This document shows, piece by piece, positions 34,090 through 43,406 of a DNA stretch of 64,000 nt (the first letter of the stretch is position 1; each line of letters opens with the position of its first letter). The stretch spans positions 1 through 64,000 of the forward strand of contig CAYPWY010000009.1 in assembly GCA_964414835.1 (NCBI GenBank). The letters are read 5' to 3'. The notes under the pieces are model-generated. The model was given only the letters and a program-made list of their open reading frames with translations. It was not told the DNA's origin and ran no database searches. The translations under genes and the position numbers were made by a program. The stretch is from Eshraghiella sp964414835 (GTDB taxonomy: Bacteria; Bacillota; Clostridia; Lachnospirales; Lachnospiraceae).

Positions 34090-36747
34090 ATGAAAAGAGC
34101 AGTGATAGGTATTCTGGCACATGTGGATGCCGGAAAAACAACATTAACGGAAGCGCTTTTATATGAAAGCGGAATGATAGATAAGGTTGGACGCGTGGAT
34201 AACAAAGATGCGTTTCTGGATACCTATGCCATTGAAAAAGAGCGTGGAATAACGGTTTTTTCAAAGCAGGCGGAGATGGATTTTGAAGGACTTCACATAA
34301 CCCTTATTGATACGCCGGGGCATGTTGATTTTGGCGCAGAGATGGAACGGAGCCTTATGATACTTGACTATGCCGTACTTGTCATAAGCGGCGCGGACGG
34401 AATACAGGGTCATACCCTGACCTTGTGGAGCCTGCTGAAAAAATACAATATTCCGGCGTTTATTTTTGTCAATAAAATGGACAGAGCAGATACCAACAAG
34501 GAAAAGCTTCTGACCCGGCTTCAGGAGGAGCTGTCGGATAAAATAACAGATTTTTCACAGGACGGAATGCCGTACGAGGAAATATCATTGTGCGATGATG
34601 ATTTGCTGGATGAATATCTCGGTACGGGCAGTCTGACGGAAGGAAGCATAGCAAAAGCTGTGTGGGACAGAAAGCTTTTTCCATGCTTTTTCGGTTCCGC
34701 ACTTAAACTTACAGGTGTTGACAGGTTTGTAACCGGGATAACAGGTCTTATAAAACAGAGAATATATAATGACATAATTTCCGGGAAAATATATAAAATA
34801 AGCCGGGATGAAAAAGGTGAAAGGCTCACGTTTATGAAGCTGACAGGCGGAACGCTGAAAGCCAGAGATATTGTCAATGGTGTCCATGAAAACGGCAGTG
34901 AGTGGAGCGGCAAGGTCAATGGCATAAGGATATATTCCGGAAGCAGATTCCGGTCAGTCAGTGAAGTATCGGCGGGAACCGTATGTGCCGTGACAGGACT
35001 TGGAGATACCAAAGCCGGGGATGTATTTGGCGCTGAGGAAAATAATTTTAAACCATATCTTGAGCCTGTGATAACATATGGAATCATACTGCCGGAGTCC
35101 GTCAATATATCATCAGGCTATGAGGCACTAAGCAAAATAAGTGAAGAAATTCCTGAGCTGGATATTTCCATGAACAAAGAGAATGGTGAAATAACAGTCA
35201 AGGTCATGGGTCAGGTTCAGACAGAGATTTTAAAAAGGCTTGTCAGTGAACGGGCAGGATTTGAGATAGCCTTGGGCGCAGGAAGTATAGTATATAAGGA
35301 AACCATAGACAATGTCGTGGAAGGTGTGGGACATTTTGAACCGCTGAAGCATTATGCAGAGGTGCATCTAAAGCTTGAGCCGGGTGAACGAGGTACGGGA
35401 CTGGTGTTTGACAGTACATGCAGTGAGGATTTGCTTGCGAAAAACTGGCAGAGACTTATAATGACTCATCTTGAGGAACGACGTCATATGGGTGTACTTA
35501 CAAAATCACCGATAACGGATATGAAAATAACACTTATTGCCGGAAAAGCCCATTTAAAGCATACGGAAGGCGGCGATTTCCGTCAGGCTGTGTACCGGGC
35601 TGTAAGGCAGGGACTTATGAAAGCGGAATGCAGGCTTCTTGAGCCTGTGTACAGCTTCAGGATGGAGGTGCCTGCTGAGTGTGTGGGACGTGCCATGAAT
35701 GATGTGCGGCAGATGAACGGAAGCTTCGGTCAGCCTGAAAACCACGGCGACACTTCTGTAATTTGCGGTTACGGACCTGTCAGTGAGATGATGACATATG
35801 GCAGGGAGCTTATGTCTTATACCCATGGAATGGGAAAAATAACAATGGTGCCTGACGGCTATGATTACTGTCACAATGAAGCAGAGGTTATAGCGGCAGC
35901 CGCCTATGAGCCTGAGAGCGATATTGAAAATACAGGTGATTCGGTATTCTGCGCACATGGTGCGGGATTTACCGTACCATGGTATCAGGTGGAACAATAT
36001 ATGCACCTTGAAGGTATGGAATCAACCGGAAAAATCAGTGAGCGGGCAGCGGAGGCTGTTTTAATTGCGGAAAATGCCCGCAGAGACGTAAAATCAAAAC
36101 TTGATATGGCTATCGGAACAGAGGAAATAGATGAAATCATAGCCAAAAGCGGAGGAGCCAATAAGGCGCCTAAATCTTCGGCGCATCAGGGCTTATACGG
36201 CAAACGCCGTAAATCGGAATATCCCGTTTTGAGAAATTATAATGCAGCGCCCCAAAAGGAACGATATATGCTTGTGGACGGGTATAATGTTATTTTTGCA
36301 TGGAGTGAACTGAATGAACTTGCAAAGGACAATATTGACAGTGCAAGAGGCAGGCTTATAGATATAATGTGCAGCTATCAGGCGGCGAAACAGGTGGAGC
36401 TCATTGTTGTTTTTGATGCGTACCGCATACAGGGACATATGACGGAAATTCTCGATATCAACAATATACATGTAGTTTATACCAAGGAGGCACAGACCGC
36501 AGACCGATATATAGAAGAGTTTGCACATGACAACAGTGCCAGATATGATATAACAGTGGTTACGTCGGATGGGCTTGAACAGATAATAATACGGGGTGAG
36601 GGCTGCGGACTTATATCTTCAAGAGAGTTTCAGGAAGAGGTACGTAATGTCTGCCACAGGCATATTGAGAATTACCGTATGTCGCAGTCCGGCAATGATA
36701 AAAGCTATATTGGCCAGTTGTTTGAAGCTGTAAAGGAGGATAAATAA
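34090..36747 (+). CDS. TetM-like ribosomal GTPase fused to a YacP/Rae1-type NYN nuclease domain
   Basis: The 885-residue protein begins as an EF-G/Tet(M)-type translational GTPase: AHVDAGKTT (10-18), RGITVF, DTPGHVDF, NKMDRAD, then domains II-V (up to about 640). After a linker, residues about 727-880 form an NYN_YacP domain: LVDGYNVIF with Asp730, VVFDAYR, TKEAQTADRYIEE and VVTSDGLEQ, which supply the acidic residues of a PIN-like nuclease. Known: Tet(M) binds the ribosomal A site, and B. subtilis Rae1 (YacP) cuts mRNA on the ribosome. Inferred: the GTPase part delivers the nuclease to stalled or antibiotic-bound ribosomes. Its stop overlaps the start of the nfo gene. Confidence 0.92.
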   Translation: MKRAVIGILAHVDAGKTTLTEALLYESGMIDKVGRVDNKDAFLDTYAIEKERGITVFSKQAEMDFEGLHITLIDTPGHVDFGAEMERSLMILDYAVLVISGADGIQGHTLTLWSLLKKYNIPAFIFVNKMDRADTNKEKLLTRLQEELSDKITDFSQDGMPYEEISLCDDDLLDEYLGTGSLTEGSIAKAVWDRKLFPCFFGSALKLTGVDRFVTGITGLIKQRIYNDIISGKIYKISRDEKGERLTFMKLTGGTLKARDIVNGVHENGSEWSGKVNGIRIYSGSRFRSVSEVSAGTVCAVTGLGDTKAGDVFGAEENNFKPYLEPVITYGIILPESVNISSGYEALSKISEEIPELDISMNKENGEITVKVMGQVQTEILKRLVSERAGFEIALGAGSIVYKETIDNVVEGVGHFEPLKHYAEVHLKLEPGERGTGLVFDSTCSEDLLAKNWQRLIMTHLEERRHMGVLTKSPITDMKITLIAGKAHLKHTEGGDFRQAVYRAVRQGLMKAECRLLEPVYSFRMEVPAECVGRAMNDVRQMNGSFGQPENHGDTSVICGYGPVSEMMTYGRELMSYTHGMGKITMVPDGYDYCHNEAEVIAAAAYEPESDIENTGDSVFCAHGAGFTVPWYQVEQYMHLEGMESTGKISERAAEAVLIAENARRDVKSKLDMAIGTEEIDEIIAKSGGANKAPKSSAHQGLYGKRRKSEYPVLRNYNAAPQKERYMLVDGYNVIFAWSELNELAKDNIDSARGRLIDIMCSYQAAKQVELIVVFDAYRIQGHMTEILDINNIHVVYTKEAQTADRYIEEFAHDNSARYDITVVTSDGLEQIIIRGEGCGLISSREFQEEVRNVCHRHIENYRMSQSGNDKSYIGQLFEAVKEDK

Positions 36748-37583
36748 TGCTGACGATAGGATGTCATTTGTCGGTATCAAAAGGATACCTGCATATGGGA
36801 AAAGAAGCTGTATCCATAGGAGCCAACACATTTCAGTTTTTTTCAAGAAACCCAAGGGGCGGGAATGCCAAGGCTATTGATGCCAAGGATTTACAGGCAT
36901 TTGTGGAATTTGCCAAGGAAAACGGCATAAATACAATTCTGGCACATGCACCGTACACTCTTAACCCGTGTGCCAAAGATGAGGGACTTAGAAAGTTTGC
37001 GGCTGACACCATGCTGGAGGATTTACGGCGAACGGAAGGCTTGAATGGCTGTATGTACAATTTTCATCCGGGAAGCCATGTTAAGCAAGGCGTGGAGACA
37101 GGAATAATGTATATATCCGATTTACTTAACAGAACCTTTGACAGCTACACAGGTAATACGGTGGTGCTTCTTGAGACAATGGCAGGAAAAGGAAGTGAAA
37201 TCGGCAGAAATTTTGAAGAGCTGGCAATGATTATAGACCGGGTAGAGCAGAAGGACAGAATCGGAGTGTGCTTTGACACATGCCATGTATGGGACGGCGG
37301 CTATGACATTGCAGGTGACTTAGAGGGTGTACTTAATGATTTTGACAGAATAATCGGACTTGGCAGGCTTAGAGCCATACATCTCAATGACAGCATGAAT
37401 GTGTTGGGAAGCCATAAGGACCGCCATGAAAAGATAGGACAGGGCAATATAGGGATAGAAGCTTTTGAAAGAATAATCAACAACAAACGACTGAAAGGAA
37501 TACCATTCTTTCTTGAAACACCTAACGAACTGCCGGGCTACAAGGCGGAAATAGAGCTTTTGAGAGGACTTGAGAAACTGTGA
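36747..37583 (+). CDS. nfo: Endonuclease IV (deoxyribonuclease IV)
   Basis: The 278-residue apurinic/apyrimidinic endonuclease has the family metal-site motifs: HLSVSKGYLHMG at the N-terminus, NFHPGSH, ETMAGKGSEIG, CFDTCHVWDGGYDI and HLNDSMN with GSHKDRHEKIGQG. It cuts abasic sites in base-excision repair. The TAATG overlap with the preceding gene couples their translation. Confidence 0.96.
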   Translation: MLTIGCHLSVSKGYLHMGKEAVSIGANTFQFFSRNPRGGNAKAIDAKDLQAFVEFAKENGINTILAHAPYTLNPCAKDEGLRKFAADTMLEDLRRTEGLNGCMYNFHPGSHVKQGVETGIMYISDLLNRTFDSYTGNTVVLLETMAGKGSEIGRNFEELAMIIDRVEQKDRIGVCFDTCHVWDGGYDIAGDLEGVLNDFDRIIGLGRLRAIHLNDSMNVLGSHKDRHEKIGQGNIGIEAFERIINNKRLKGIPFFLETPNELPGYKAEIELLRGLEKL

Positions 37584-37603
37584 GAAAAATGTGTTGACAA
37601 TCT

Positions 37604-37634
37604 TTGCCAAGAATGTAACAATTTAGTATATAAT
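37604..37634 (+). promoter_or_regulatory. Predicted promoter of gltX
   Basis: TTGCCA at 37604-37609, 17-bp spacer, TATATAAT at 37627-37634. Confidence 0.6.
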
Positions 37635-37693
37635 AAAGTAAATGTATTTCCGGTGCAGGATATTGCAGCCGGAAGCTATAAATGGAGGCAAAA

Positions 37694-39355
37694 ATGGACA
37701 ACTTAAAGTTAGCTGAATTACTTTTTCCTGATGTGACATGCTCACCGGAGTATTACGAGGAAAAATTCCCATATAGAAAGCTGCCAAGCAAGGCGCAGGT
37801 TACCAGAATGGCGCCAAGCCCTACAGGGTTTATACATCTCGGAAATCTTTACAGCGCACTTGCAGATGAAAGAATAGCCCACAGGAATGGCGGTGTTTTC
37901 TACTTAAGAATAGAAGATACCGATGAGAAACGTAAGGTTGACGGAGCGGTAGAGACAATCATTAATGTTTTAAGATATTTTGACATAGAATTTGATGAGG
38001 GAGCGGGATTTCCTGAGGATGCGCCTCAGAATGCATACGGTCCGTATTTCCAGCGTCAGCGTGTGGAGATTTATCATGCATATGCCAAGAGCCTTGTTGA
38101 GAGAGGATTGGCTTATCCTTGCTTTTGCACTGAGGAGGATTTGGAGAAGGTCAGACTTAGACAGGAGACGGACAAGGTTCTTACGGGCTATTATGGCAGG
38201 TATGCCCAGTGCAGAAACCTGACATATGAAGATATTAAGGCAAAGCTTGATTCAGGAGAGACTTATGTTTTAAGACTTCGCTCCCAGGGAAGTCCTGATA
38301 AGGAAATCACATTTGTTGACAGCATTATGGGAGAAATCAGGCTTCCTGAAAATATCCATGATATTGTGCTGCTGAAGCGTGACGGTGTTCCCACATACCA
38401 TTTTGCACATGCTATAGACGACCACCTTATGAGAACCACTACGGTTATCCGCGGCGGCGAGTGGCTGGCTTCGGTGCCTACACACTATGAGCTTTTTAAC
38501 GTGCTTGGTTTTAAGATGCCGGCATACGGACATACGGCGCATCTCATGAAATTTGACGAGGAAACCGGCGGTAAACGTAAGCTTTCCAAGAGAAAAGACC
38601 CTGAGCTGTCACTTGATTACTACCGCAAAGACGGCTATCATCCTAAGACTATGAAGGTTTACCTTCTTACATTGCTGAACTCTAATTTTGAAGAGTGGTA
38701 TGAGAAGTTTCCTGACAAGGATATCAATGAATTTCCATTCTCCATAGAGAAAATGAGTCAGTCCGGTGCGCTTTTTGATAAGGATAAGCTTCATAACATA
38801 TGCAAAAATGAGCTTGCCAAGCTATCAGAGCAGGAGATGTATGATTTTCTGTATGACTGGGCAGAGGAAAATGAGCCTGACAAAGCACGAAGCTGGTTTG
38901 CAGACAAGGAGAAAATGCTTTCTATTCTCAGGCTTTATATGGGAATCGGCATGAAGCGCAGAAGAAAAGATTTTGTATATGCAAGGCAGATATTTGAGTT
39001 GATCGGGTATTTCTTCGGAACAGGTGAAGCTGCCGCAGAGGATACCTTTAAAATGGACAGTGATATTACCAAGGCTGTGCTGGCTGAATATCTTGCCTCA
39101 TATGACCATGATGCCGATAATTCCCAATGGTTTGACAATCTTAAGGTGATTGCCGATAAGTTTGGTTTTGCTTCGGATATGAAGGCTTATAAGGCAAATC
39201 CTGAGAATTACAAGGGAAGCATATCGGATGTGGCAGAGATGGTAAGAATTGCAGTTACCGGAATGGCAAACACCCCTGATTTGTGGACTATTATCCATAT
39301 AATAGGGGAACATGATATGCGTGACAAGATTAGCACTGCAATAAACAGCTTGTAG
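37694..39355 (+). CDS. gltX: Glutamate--tRNA ligase
   Basis: The 553-residue class I aminoacyl-tRNA synthetase has the HIGH-type motif PSPTGFIHLGNLYSAL, the KLSKR signature in GGKRKLSKRKDPE, and a C-terminal anticodon-binding helical domain. The N-terminus is about 25 residues longer than usual before the catalytic domain. The start at 37694 has a GGAGGC site, preferred over the ATG twelve bases upstream. Whether it is discriminating or also charges tRNA-Gln cannot be told from sequence alone. Confidence 0.95.
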   Translation: MDNLKLAELLFPDVTCSPEYYEEKFPYRKLPSKAQVTRMAPSPTGFIHLGNLYSALADERIAHRNGGVFYLRIEDTDEKRKVDGAVETIINVLRYFDIEFDEGAGFPEDAPQNAYGPYFQRQRVEIYHAYAKSLVERGLAYPCFCTEEDLEKVRLRQETDKVLTGYYGRYAQCRNLTYEDIKAKLDSGETYVLRLRSQGSPDKEITFVDSIMGEIRLPENIHDIVLLKRDGVPTYHFAHAIDDHLMRTTTVIRGGEWLASVPTHYELFNVLGFKMPAYGHTAHLMKFDEETGGKRKLSKRKDPELSLDYYRKDGYHPKTMKVYLLTLLNSNFEEWYEKFPDKDINEFPFSIEKMSQSGALFDKDKLHNICKNELAKLSEQEMYDFLYDWAEENEPDKARSWFADKEKMLSILRLYMGIGMKRRRKDFVYARQIFELIGYFFGTGEAAAEDTFKMDSDITKAVLAEYLASYDHDADNSQWFDNLKVIADKFGFASDMKAYKANPENYKGSISDVAEMVRIAVTGMANTPDLWTIIHIIGEHDMRDKISTAINSL

Positions 39356-39399
39356 AATAATCGGTTAAAATGTTATTAACATAAAGAGGAGGATTTGTT

Positions 39400-39693
39400 A
39401 TGAGTAAAAAATATATGAGAGTTCCCTTTGAAGTGGAGGCTGTGGAGTATGAAGCTGGCAAGGGTATCGAAGACGGTTTTAAACCTTGGACGGATGTGGT
39501 AACACAGGGATTTGTGTCAACGGATAAACTGATTAAGATTAAGGATGAAAATGATGTTATTATGTGTCCGTTTGTAACAAGCCGCCGGGGAATTGTTTTT
39601 ATACGGGAAGGAGACTATGTGATAAAGGAAGCCAGCGGTGATAAGCACTGCTGCGGTGCGGACAAATTCCATGACAGATATAAGGAAATATAA
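39400..39693 (+). CDS. Small protein of phage-like PGDYVI pattern (97 aa)
   Basis: The 97-residue protein is not a family I can name. It reads MSKKYMRVPFEVEAVEYEAG, then KLIKIKDENDVIMCPF, GIVFIREGDYVIKEASGDKHCCGADKFHDRYKEI. This order (an R-x-P-x-x-V-E-A opening and a late GDYVI ... DxFxxxYe end) matches a style of small phage-encoded proteins, but no phage genes are adjacent. It has an AGGAGG site and is followed 21 bp later by an HMA-domain gene. Confidence 0.7.
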   Translation: MSKKYMRVPFEVEAVEYEAGKGIEDGFKPWTDVVTQGFVSTDKLIKIKDENDVIMCPFVTSRRGIVFIREGDYVIKEASGDKHCCGADKFHDRYKEI

Positions 39694-39714
39694 ATAGAGA
39701 AAAGGAGCATATGA

Positions 39715-39966
39715 ATGAATAAGTATATTGTAGGAATTGAAGGAATGGCTTGTTCTATGTGCGAGGCGCATATGAACGATGCGGTAAGACAGAATTTCAA
39801 GGTTAAAAAGGTAAACTCCTCACATTCCAAGAAGGAGACGGTTATTGTAACAGAGGAGGATATTACAGAAGATGCGCTCAGCAAAATCATCTCCGAAACC
39901 GGATACAAGATGACTTCCTTTGAGAGACAGGATTATGAGAAAAAGGGGCTTTTCAAGAGAAAATAG
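39715..39966 (+). CDS. Heavy-metal-associated (HMA) domain protein
   Basis: This 83-residue protein is a single HMA domain with the metal-binding motif MACSMCEAHMND (CxxC at about 13-16), a beta-alpha-beta-beta-alpha-beta pattern and a basic tail (YEKKGLFKRK). It resembles copper chaperones, though MACSMC replaces the usual MTCxxC. It could hand metal to an ATPase elsewhere; the P1B ATPase in this window has no CxxC HMA domain of its own. Confidence 0.85.
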   Translation: MNKYIVGIEGMACSMCEAHMNDAVRQNFKVKKVNSSHSKKETVIVTEEDITEDALSKIISETGYKMTSFERQDYEKKGLFKRK

Positions 39967-39994
39967 TTTTTGAGAGAAAATAATCAGGAAAAGC

Positions 39995-40038
39995 AAAAGC
40001 TGCTTCCCTGCTGCAGAGCATGGGAGCAGCTTTTGTTG
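39995..40038. terminator. Terminator between the HMA gene and the convergent ABC permease gene
   Basis: AAAAGCTGCTTCCC pairs with GGGAGCAGCTTTT with one mismatch; A-run and T-run on both sides allow function in both directions. Confidence 0.8.
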
Positions 40039-40080
40039 TATATGAAACATTGCATTAAAGCCTGTGGGTACATATGTGAA

Positions 40081-40881
40081 TCAGCGTATATCCTTTTTGT
40101 TAATAAGTACGCAGGATATGGTACAGGACAGAACGAAAAACACTGCCGCAACAATTCCTGAACGGACAAGCACCTCTTTGGAAGCGGATGAATTGATGTA
40201 ATAAAGCAGATTACCGATATTTGTGTATTGTGCCGCATCAAAATCCGATATACCAAGCAGTTTGTCAAAGATTAAGTCAATCAGGGAAAAAAGAGTGCTG
40301 CCGAGAAGCACATATATAATTCCCACAATCATAGGCATTGTTGCTTTACGGGTCGTCATAAAAAGCATCATTATAACCGATGCCAGTGACATATTCAGAA
40401 GTATGCTCCAGACAACCTCAAGAATAATACCCCGCATATTGTCAACCGTATTGACTCCGATAATACCCACGCATCCCACAATTACACACAGGACTGTGAA
40501 AAGCTGCATTATTATTACAGCTGTAAAAATACATACCAGCTTTGAAAATACCAGTCCTGAGCGTCTGGCTATCATTGAAGCGGTATTCTTGATATAGCCG
40601 TGTTTGTATTCTGCGCTGCAGAAGAGCACAGTGAAAATAACGGTGAAAAGCACAAGGAAATTGCCTTGGAAAAATGAATCAAAATATTCATCTACGGTAC
40701 TCGGCATCATCTCTTCAATATTTTCACCAAGGGCGGCGCCCATTTCAGATGCCGCGGTACTGGAGGTTATATAAAAACTCCAGATTATAAATGAGCATGA
40801 TAATATGACTGCTCCGAGAATTATATAGAGGCTTTTTGTCCTTATAAATTTGTAAAAATCCATTTTAAGAGTTCTAAGCAT
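40081..40881 (-). CDS. ABC-2 type transporter permease
   Basis: The 266-residue membrane protein begins MLRTLKMDFYKFIRTKSLYIILGAVIL and has about six membrane segments. It has an extracytoplasmic stretch after the first (ASEMGAALGENIEEMMPSTVDEYFDS) and the phrase EYKHGYIKNTASMIARRSGLVFSKL. This is the pattern of bacitracin- or lantibiotic-type ABC-2 permeases. The chosen ATG (40881) has a GGAGG site and overlaps the end of the ATPase gene. Confidence 0.88.
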   Translation of the reverse strand: MLRTLKMDFYKFIRTKSLYIILGAVILSCSFIIWSFYITSSTAASEMGAALGENIEEMMPSTVDEYFDSFFQGNFLVLFTVIFTVLFCSAEYKHGYIKNTASMIARRSGLVFSKLVCIFTAVIIMQLFTVLCVIVGCVGIIGVNTVDNMRGIILEVVWSILLNMSLASVIMMLFMTTRKATMPMIVGIIYVLLGSTLFSLIDLIFDKLLGISDFDAAQYTNIGNLLYYINSSASKEVLVRSGIVAAVFFVLSCTISCVLINKKDIR

Positions 40882-41794
40882 TGTCGGCACCTCCGGTCAT
40901 GTTGAAGAAAAACTCTTCAAGTCCTGCCTGCTCAATCCATATTGAAGCTACAAATATGTCTGCTTTGCAGAGCGACATATTAATCTGTGAACTGTCATCA
41001 AGATGTTCATAAATATGGATTGTGTTTTGGTCAATAATGTTGAATTTGTGAATGTTGATGCTGTGAAGCAGGCTGGCAGCAGAATTGACATCATATACTT
41101 TAATTACAATACGGGACTCGCATTTTTCAGATAATTCCTCAGGGGTAAGCTCAGCAATAAGCTTTCCGCCGTTGATGATTCCGTAATGTGTGGCTATCTT
41201 GGATAATTCCTCAAGTATATGGCTTGATATTATTATTGTTTTTCCCTGCTCTTTATTAAGCCTTAATATTGTACTTCTGATTTCTGCAATACCCTGAGGG
41301 TCAAGACCGTTAATGGGCTCGTCCAGAATAAGTATTTCAGGGTCTCCCACCAGAGCCAAGGCTATTCCCAAACGCTGCTTCATACCCATGGAGTAGGTTT
41401 TGGTACTTTTTTTACCTGCATTGCCAAGTCCCACTGTGTATAAAAGATTGTTTATATATTGGGGGTCACTGATTCCTGCACAAAGGCATTTCAGCTTGAT
41501 ATTGTCGTAGGCGGACATATCGGCGTAAAGTCCCGGTTCTTCAATCAGAATACCTATTTTGGAAAACATATTCCGACGGCGGAGCTCATCGCTTTCCATA
41601 CCGAATATATTAAAATTTCCGCCTGTGGCATGGGCAAGACCACTGAGAATTTTGAGAGTGGTCGTCTTACCGGCGCCGTTACGGCCTATAAAACCGTATA
41701 TGTCCCCCTTTTTCACATGGAGATTGATAGAATCAACAGCCTTGATTTTTTTATACTGTTTAGTAAGGTTGTCAGTGGTTAAAATATAATCCAT
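40874..41794 (-). CDS. ABC transporter ATP-binding protein (ABC-2 exporter)
   Basis: The 306-residue ATPase has Walker A GRNGAGKTT, signature YSMGMKQRLG, Walker B LILDEPINGLD and ISSHILEEL (H-loop). The C-terminal region of about 90 residues is typical of BcrA-like ATPases that work with ABC-2 permeases. It is co-translated with the permease. Such pairs export antimicrobial peptides or lipids and sometimes give resistance to them; no regulator is next to it. Confidence 0.95.
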   Translation of the reverse strand: MDYILTTDNLTKQYKKIKAVDSINLHVKKGDIYGFIGRNGAGKTTTLKILSGLAHATGGNFNIFGMESDELRRRNMFSKIGILIEEPGLYADMSAYDNIKLKCLCAGISDPQYINNLLYTVGLGNAGKKSTKTYSMGMKQRLGIALALVGDPEILILDEPINGLDPQGIAEIRSTILRLNKEQGKTIIISSHILEELSKIATHYGIINGGKLIAELTPEELSEKCESRIVIKVYDVNSAASLLHSINIHKFNIIDQNTIHIYEHLDDSSQINMSLCKADIFVASIWIEQAGLEEFFFNMTGGADNA

Positions 41795-41984
41795 ACATAT
41801 ATCCTCCCTTATTGATAAATATGATTATACAGTGTTTTGGTTATTTTGACAATCCTGCTTGTGTTTTGGCAATCCTGCTTGATAATTGACATTAAAAGTG
41901 ATAAATTATATTTTGAGCTTATTTTTATATGTATAATTATGGATGATATGACAGATTATGTTAATGAGTGGAAGGAGAAGACTT

Positions 41985-43403
41985 ATGCGCAAAACTAAAA
42001 TCATATGTACAATGGGACCGGCTACAGACGATTCGGAGGTTTTAAAAAGACTTATAATGGCAGGAATGAATGTGGCAAGGCTGAATTTTTCACACGGAAC
42101 ACATGAGGAACAGAAAGCAAGAATGGATGCTATTAAGGCTGCCAGAGCTGAATGTCAGAAGTCAGTTGCAATACTTCTGGACACAAAAGGTCCGGAGATA
42201 CGTGTGCGTGATTTTGAGAACGGCAAAGTGTTACTGGAAAACGGACAGGATTTCATACTTACAAGTGAGGATATATTGGGAGACGCCACAAGGGCATCAA
42301 TTACATTCGGGAAATTATATAAGGATGTTGACATAGGAACGAAAATACTTATTGATGACGGACTCATAGAGATGCAGGTTAAGGAAATTGTCGGAACGGA
42401 TATAGTGTGTACGGTTATTAACGGAGGATATGTTTCCAACCATAAGGGCGTCAATGTTCCGGGAGCACACATAAACATGAAATTTCTCAGTGATGTGGAT
42501 AAAGCGGATATTCTTTTCGGTATCGAAAATGACGTGGATTTTGTTGCGGCATCTTTTGTCAGATGCGCTGATGATGTAAGACAGATAAGAAAGCTGCTTG
42601 ATGAGAACGACGGTAAATTAATAAAGATTATTTCCAAGATTGAAAACCAGGAAGGCCTTGACAATATAGATGAGATTATTGAGGTATCAGATGCAATTAT
42701 GGTGGCAAGAGGCGATATGGGTGTTGAGCTTCCTGATGAGGAGGTGCCTATTGCCCAGAAAATAATAATCAAAAAGGTATACGAGGCAGGCAAGCAGGTT
42801 ATAACAGCAACACAGATGCTTGATTCCATGATTAAAAATCCGCGTCCGACCCGTGCGGAAACAGCCGATGTAGCCAATGCCATATATGACGGCACAAGCG
42901 CAATTATGCTTTCCGGTGAGACGGCGGCAGGAAAATATCCGGTTGAATCATTGGAAATGATGGTAAGAATAGCCGAGAGGACGGAGCAGGATATAGATTA
43001 TAAGAAAAAATTTTTTACAAGGGACAGAGAATCCAATCCGGATGTGACTGATGCCATCTGCCATGCCACCTGTACAACAGCATATGACCTTAATGCCAGT
43101 GCCATAATAGTTGTAACAAAATCGGGAAGGTCCGCAAGGATGATTTCAAGATACCGTCCTGCATGTGACATTATAGGATGTGCAACAACAGAGAAGGTGT
43201 GCCGCCAGCTTAGTATGGCATGGGGAATAACGCCGGTTCTGCTTAAAGAGAAGCATGATGTGTTTGTGCTTTTTGACCATGCTGTCGAAAAGTCTAAGGA
43301 GCAGGGACTTGTGGATGCCGGAGATATAACCGTAATCACATCAGGCGTTCCTATCGGAATTTCGGGAACTACCAATATGCTTAAGGTGGAGGTTGTTGAA
43401 TAG
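41985..43403 (+). CDS. pyk: Pyruvate kinase
   Basis: The 472-residue glycolytic enzyme converts phosphoenolpyruvate and ADP to pyruvate and ATP. Seen: KIICTMGPATDDSEVLKRLIMAGMNVARLNFSHG, LDTKGPEIRV, KIENQEGLDNIDEII, VARGDMGVELP, and TADVANAIYDGTSAIMLSGETAAG. It lacks the extra C-terminal phosphohistidine-like domain found in some Firmicute enzymes. Start at 41985 with GGAAGGAG. glpK follows 3 bp later, so the two share a transcript. Confidence 0.97.
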   Translation: MRKTKIICTMGPATDDSEVLKRLIMAGMNVARLNFSHGTHEEQKARMDAIKAARAECQKSVAILLDTKGPEIRVRDFENGKVLLENGQDFILTSEDILGDATRASITFGKLYKDVDIGTKILIDDGLIEMQVKEIVGTDIVCTVINGGYVSNHKGVNVPGAHINMKFLSDVDKADILFGIENDVDFVAASFVRCADDVRQIRKLLDENDGKLIKIISKIENQEGLDNIDEIIEVSDAIMVARGDMGVELPDEEVPIAQKIIIKKVYEAGKQVITATQMLDSMIKNPRPTRAETADVANAIYDGTSAIMLSGETAAGKYPVESLEMMVRIAERTEQDIDYKKKFFTRDRESNPDVTDAICHATCTTAYDLNASAIIVVTKSGRSARMISRYRPACDIIGCATTEKVCRQLSMAWGITPVLLKEKHDVFVLFDHAVEKSKEQGLVDAGDITVITSGVPIGISGTTNMLKVEVVE

Positions 43404-43406
43404 TCA

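Noticed and set aside
34090..36747. Acquired tetracycline-resistance gene tet(M)
   Set aside because: It carries an additional C-terminal nuclease domain, sits in a housekeeping region and overlaps nfo; the GTPase part is only Tet(M)-like.
42155..42895. Minus-strand frame of 246 codons within pyk
   Set aside because: Antisense shadow of the pyruvate kinase gene with Ser/Ile-rich low-complexity translation.
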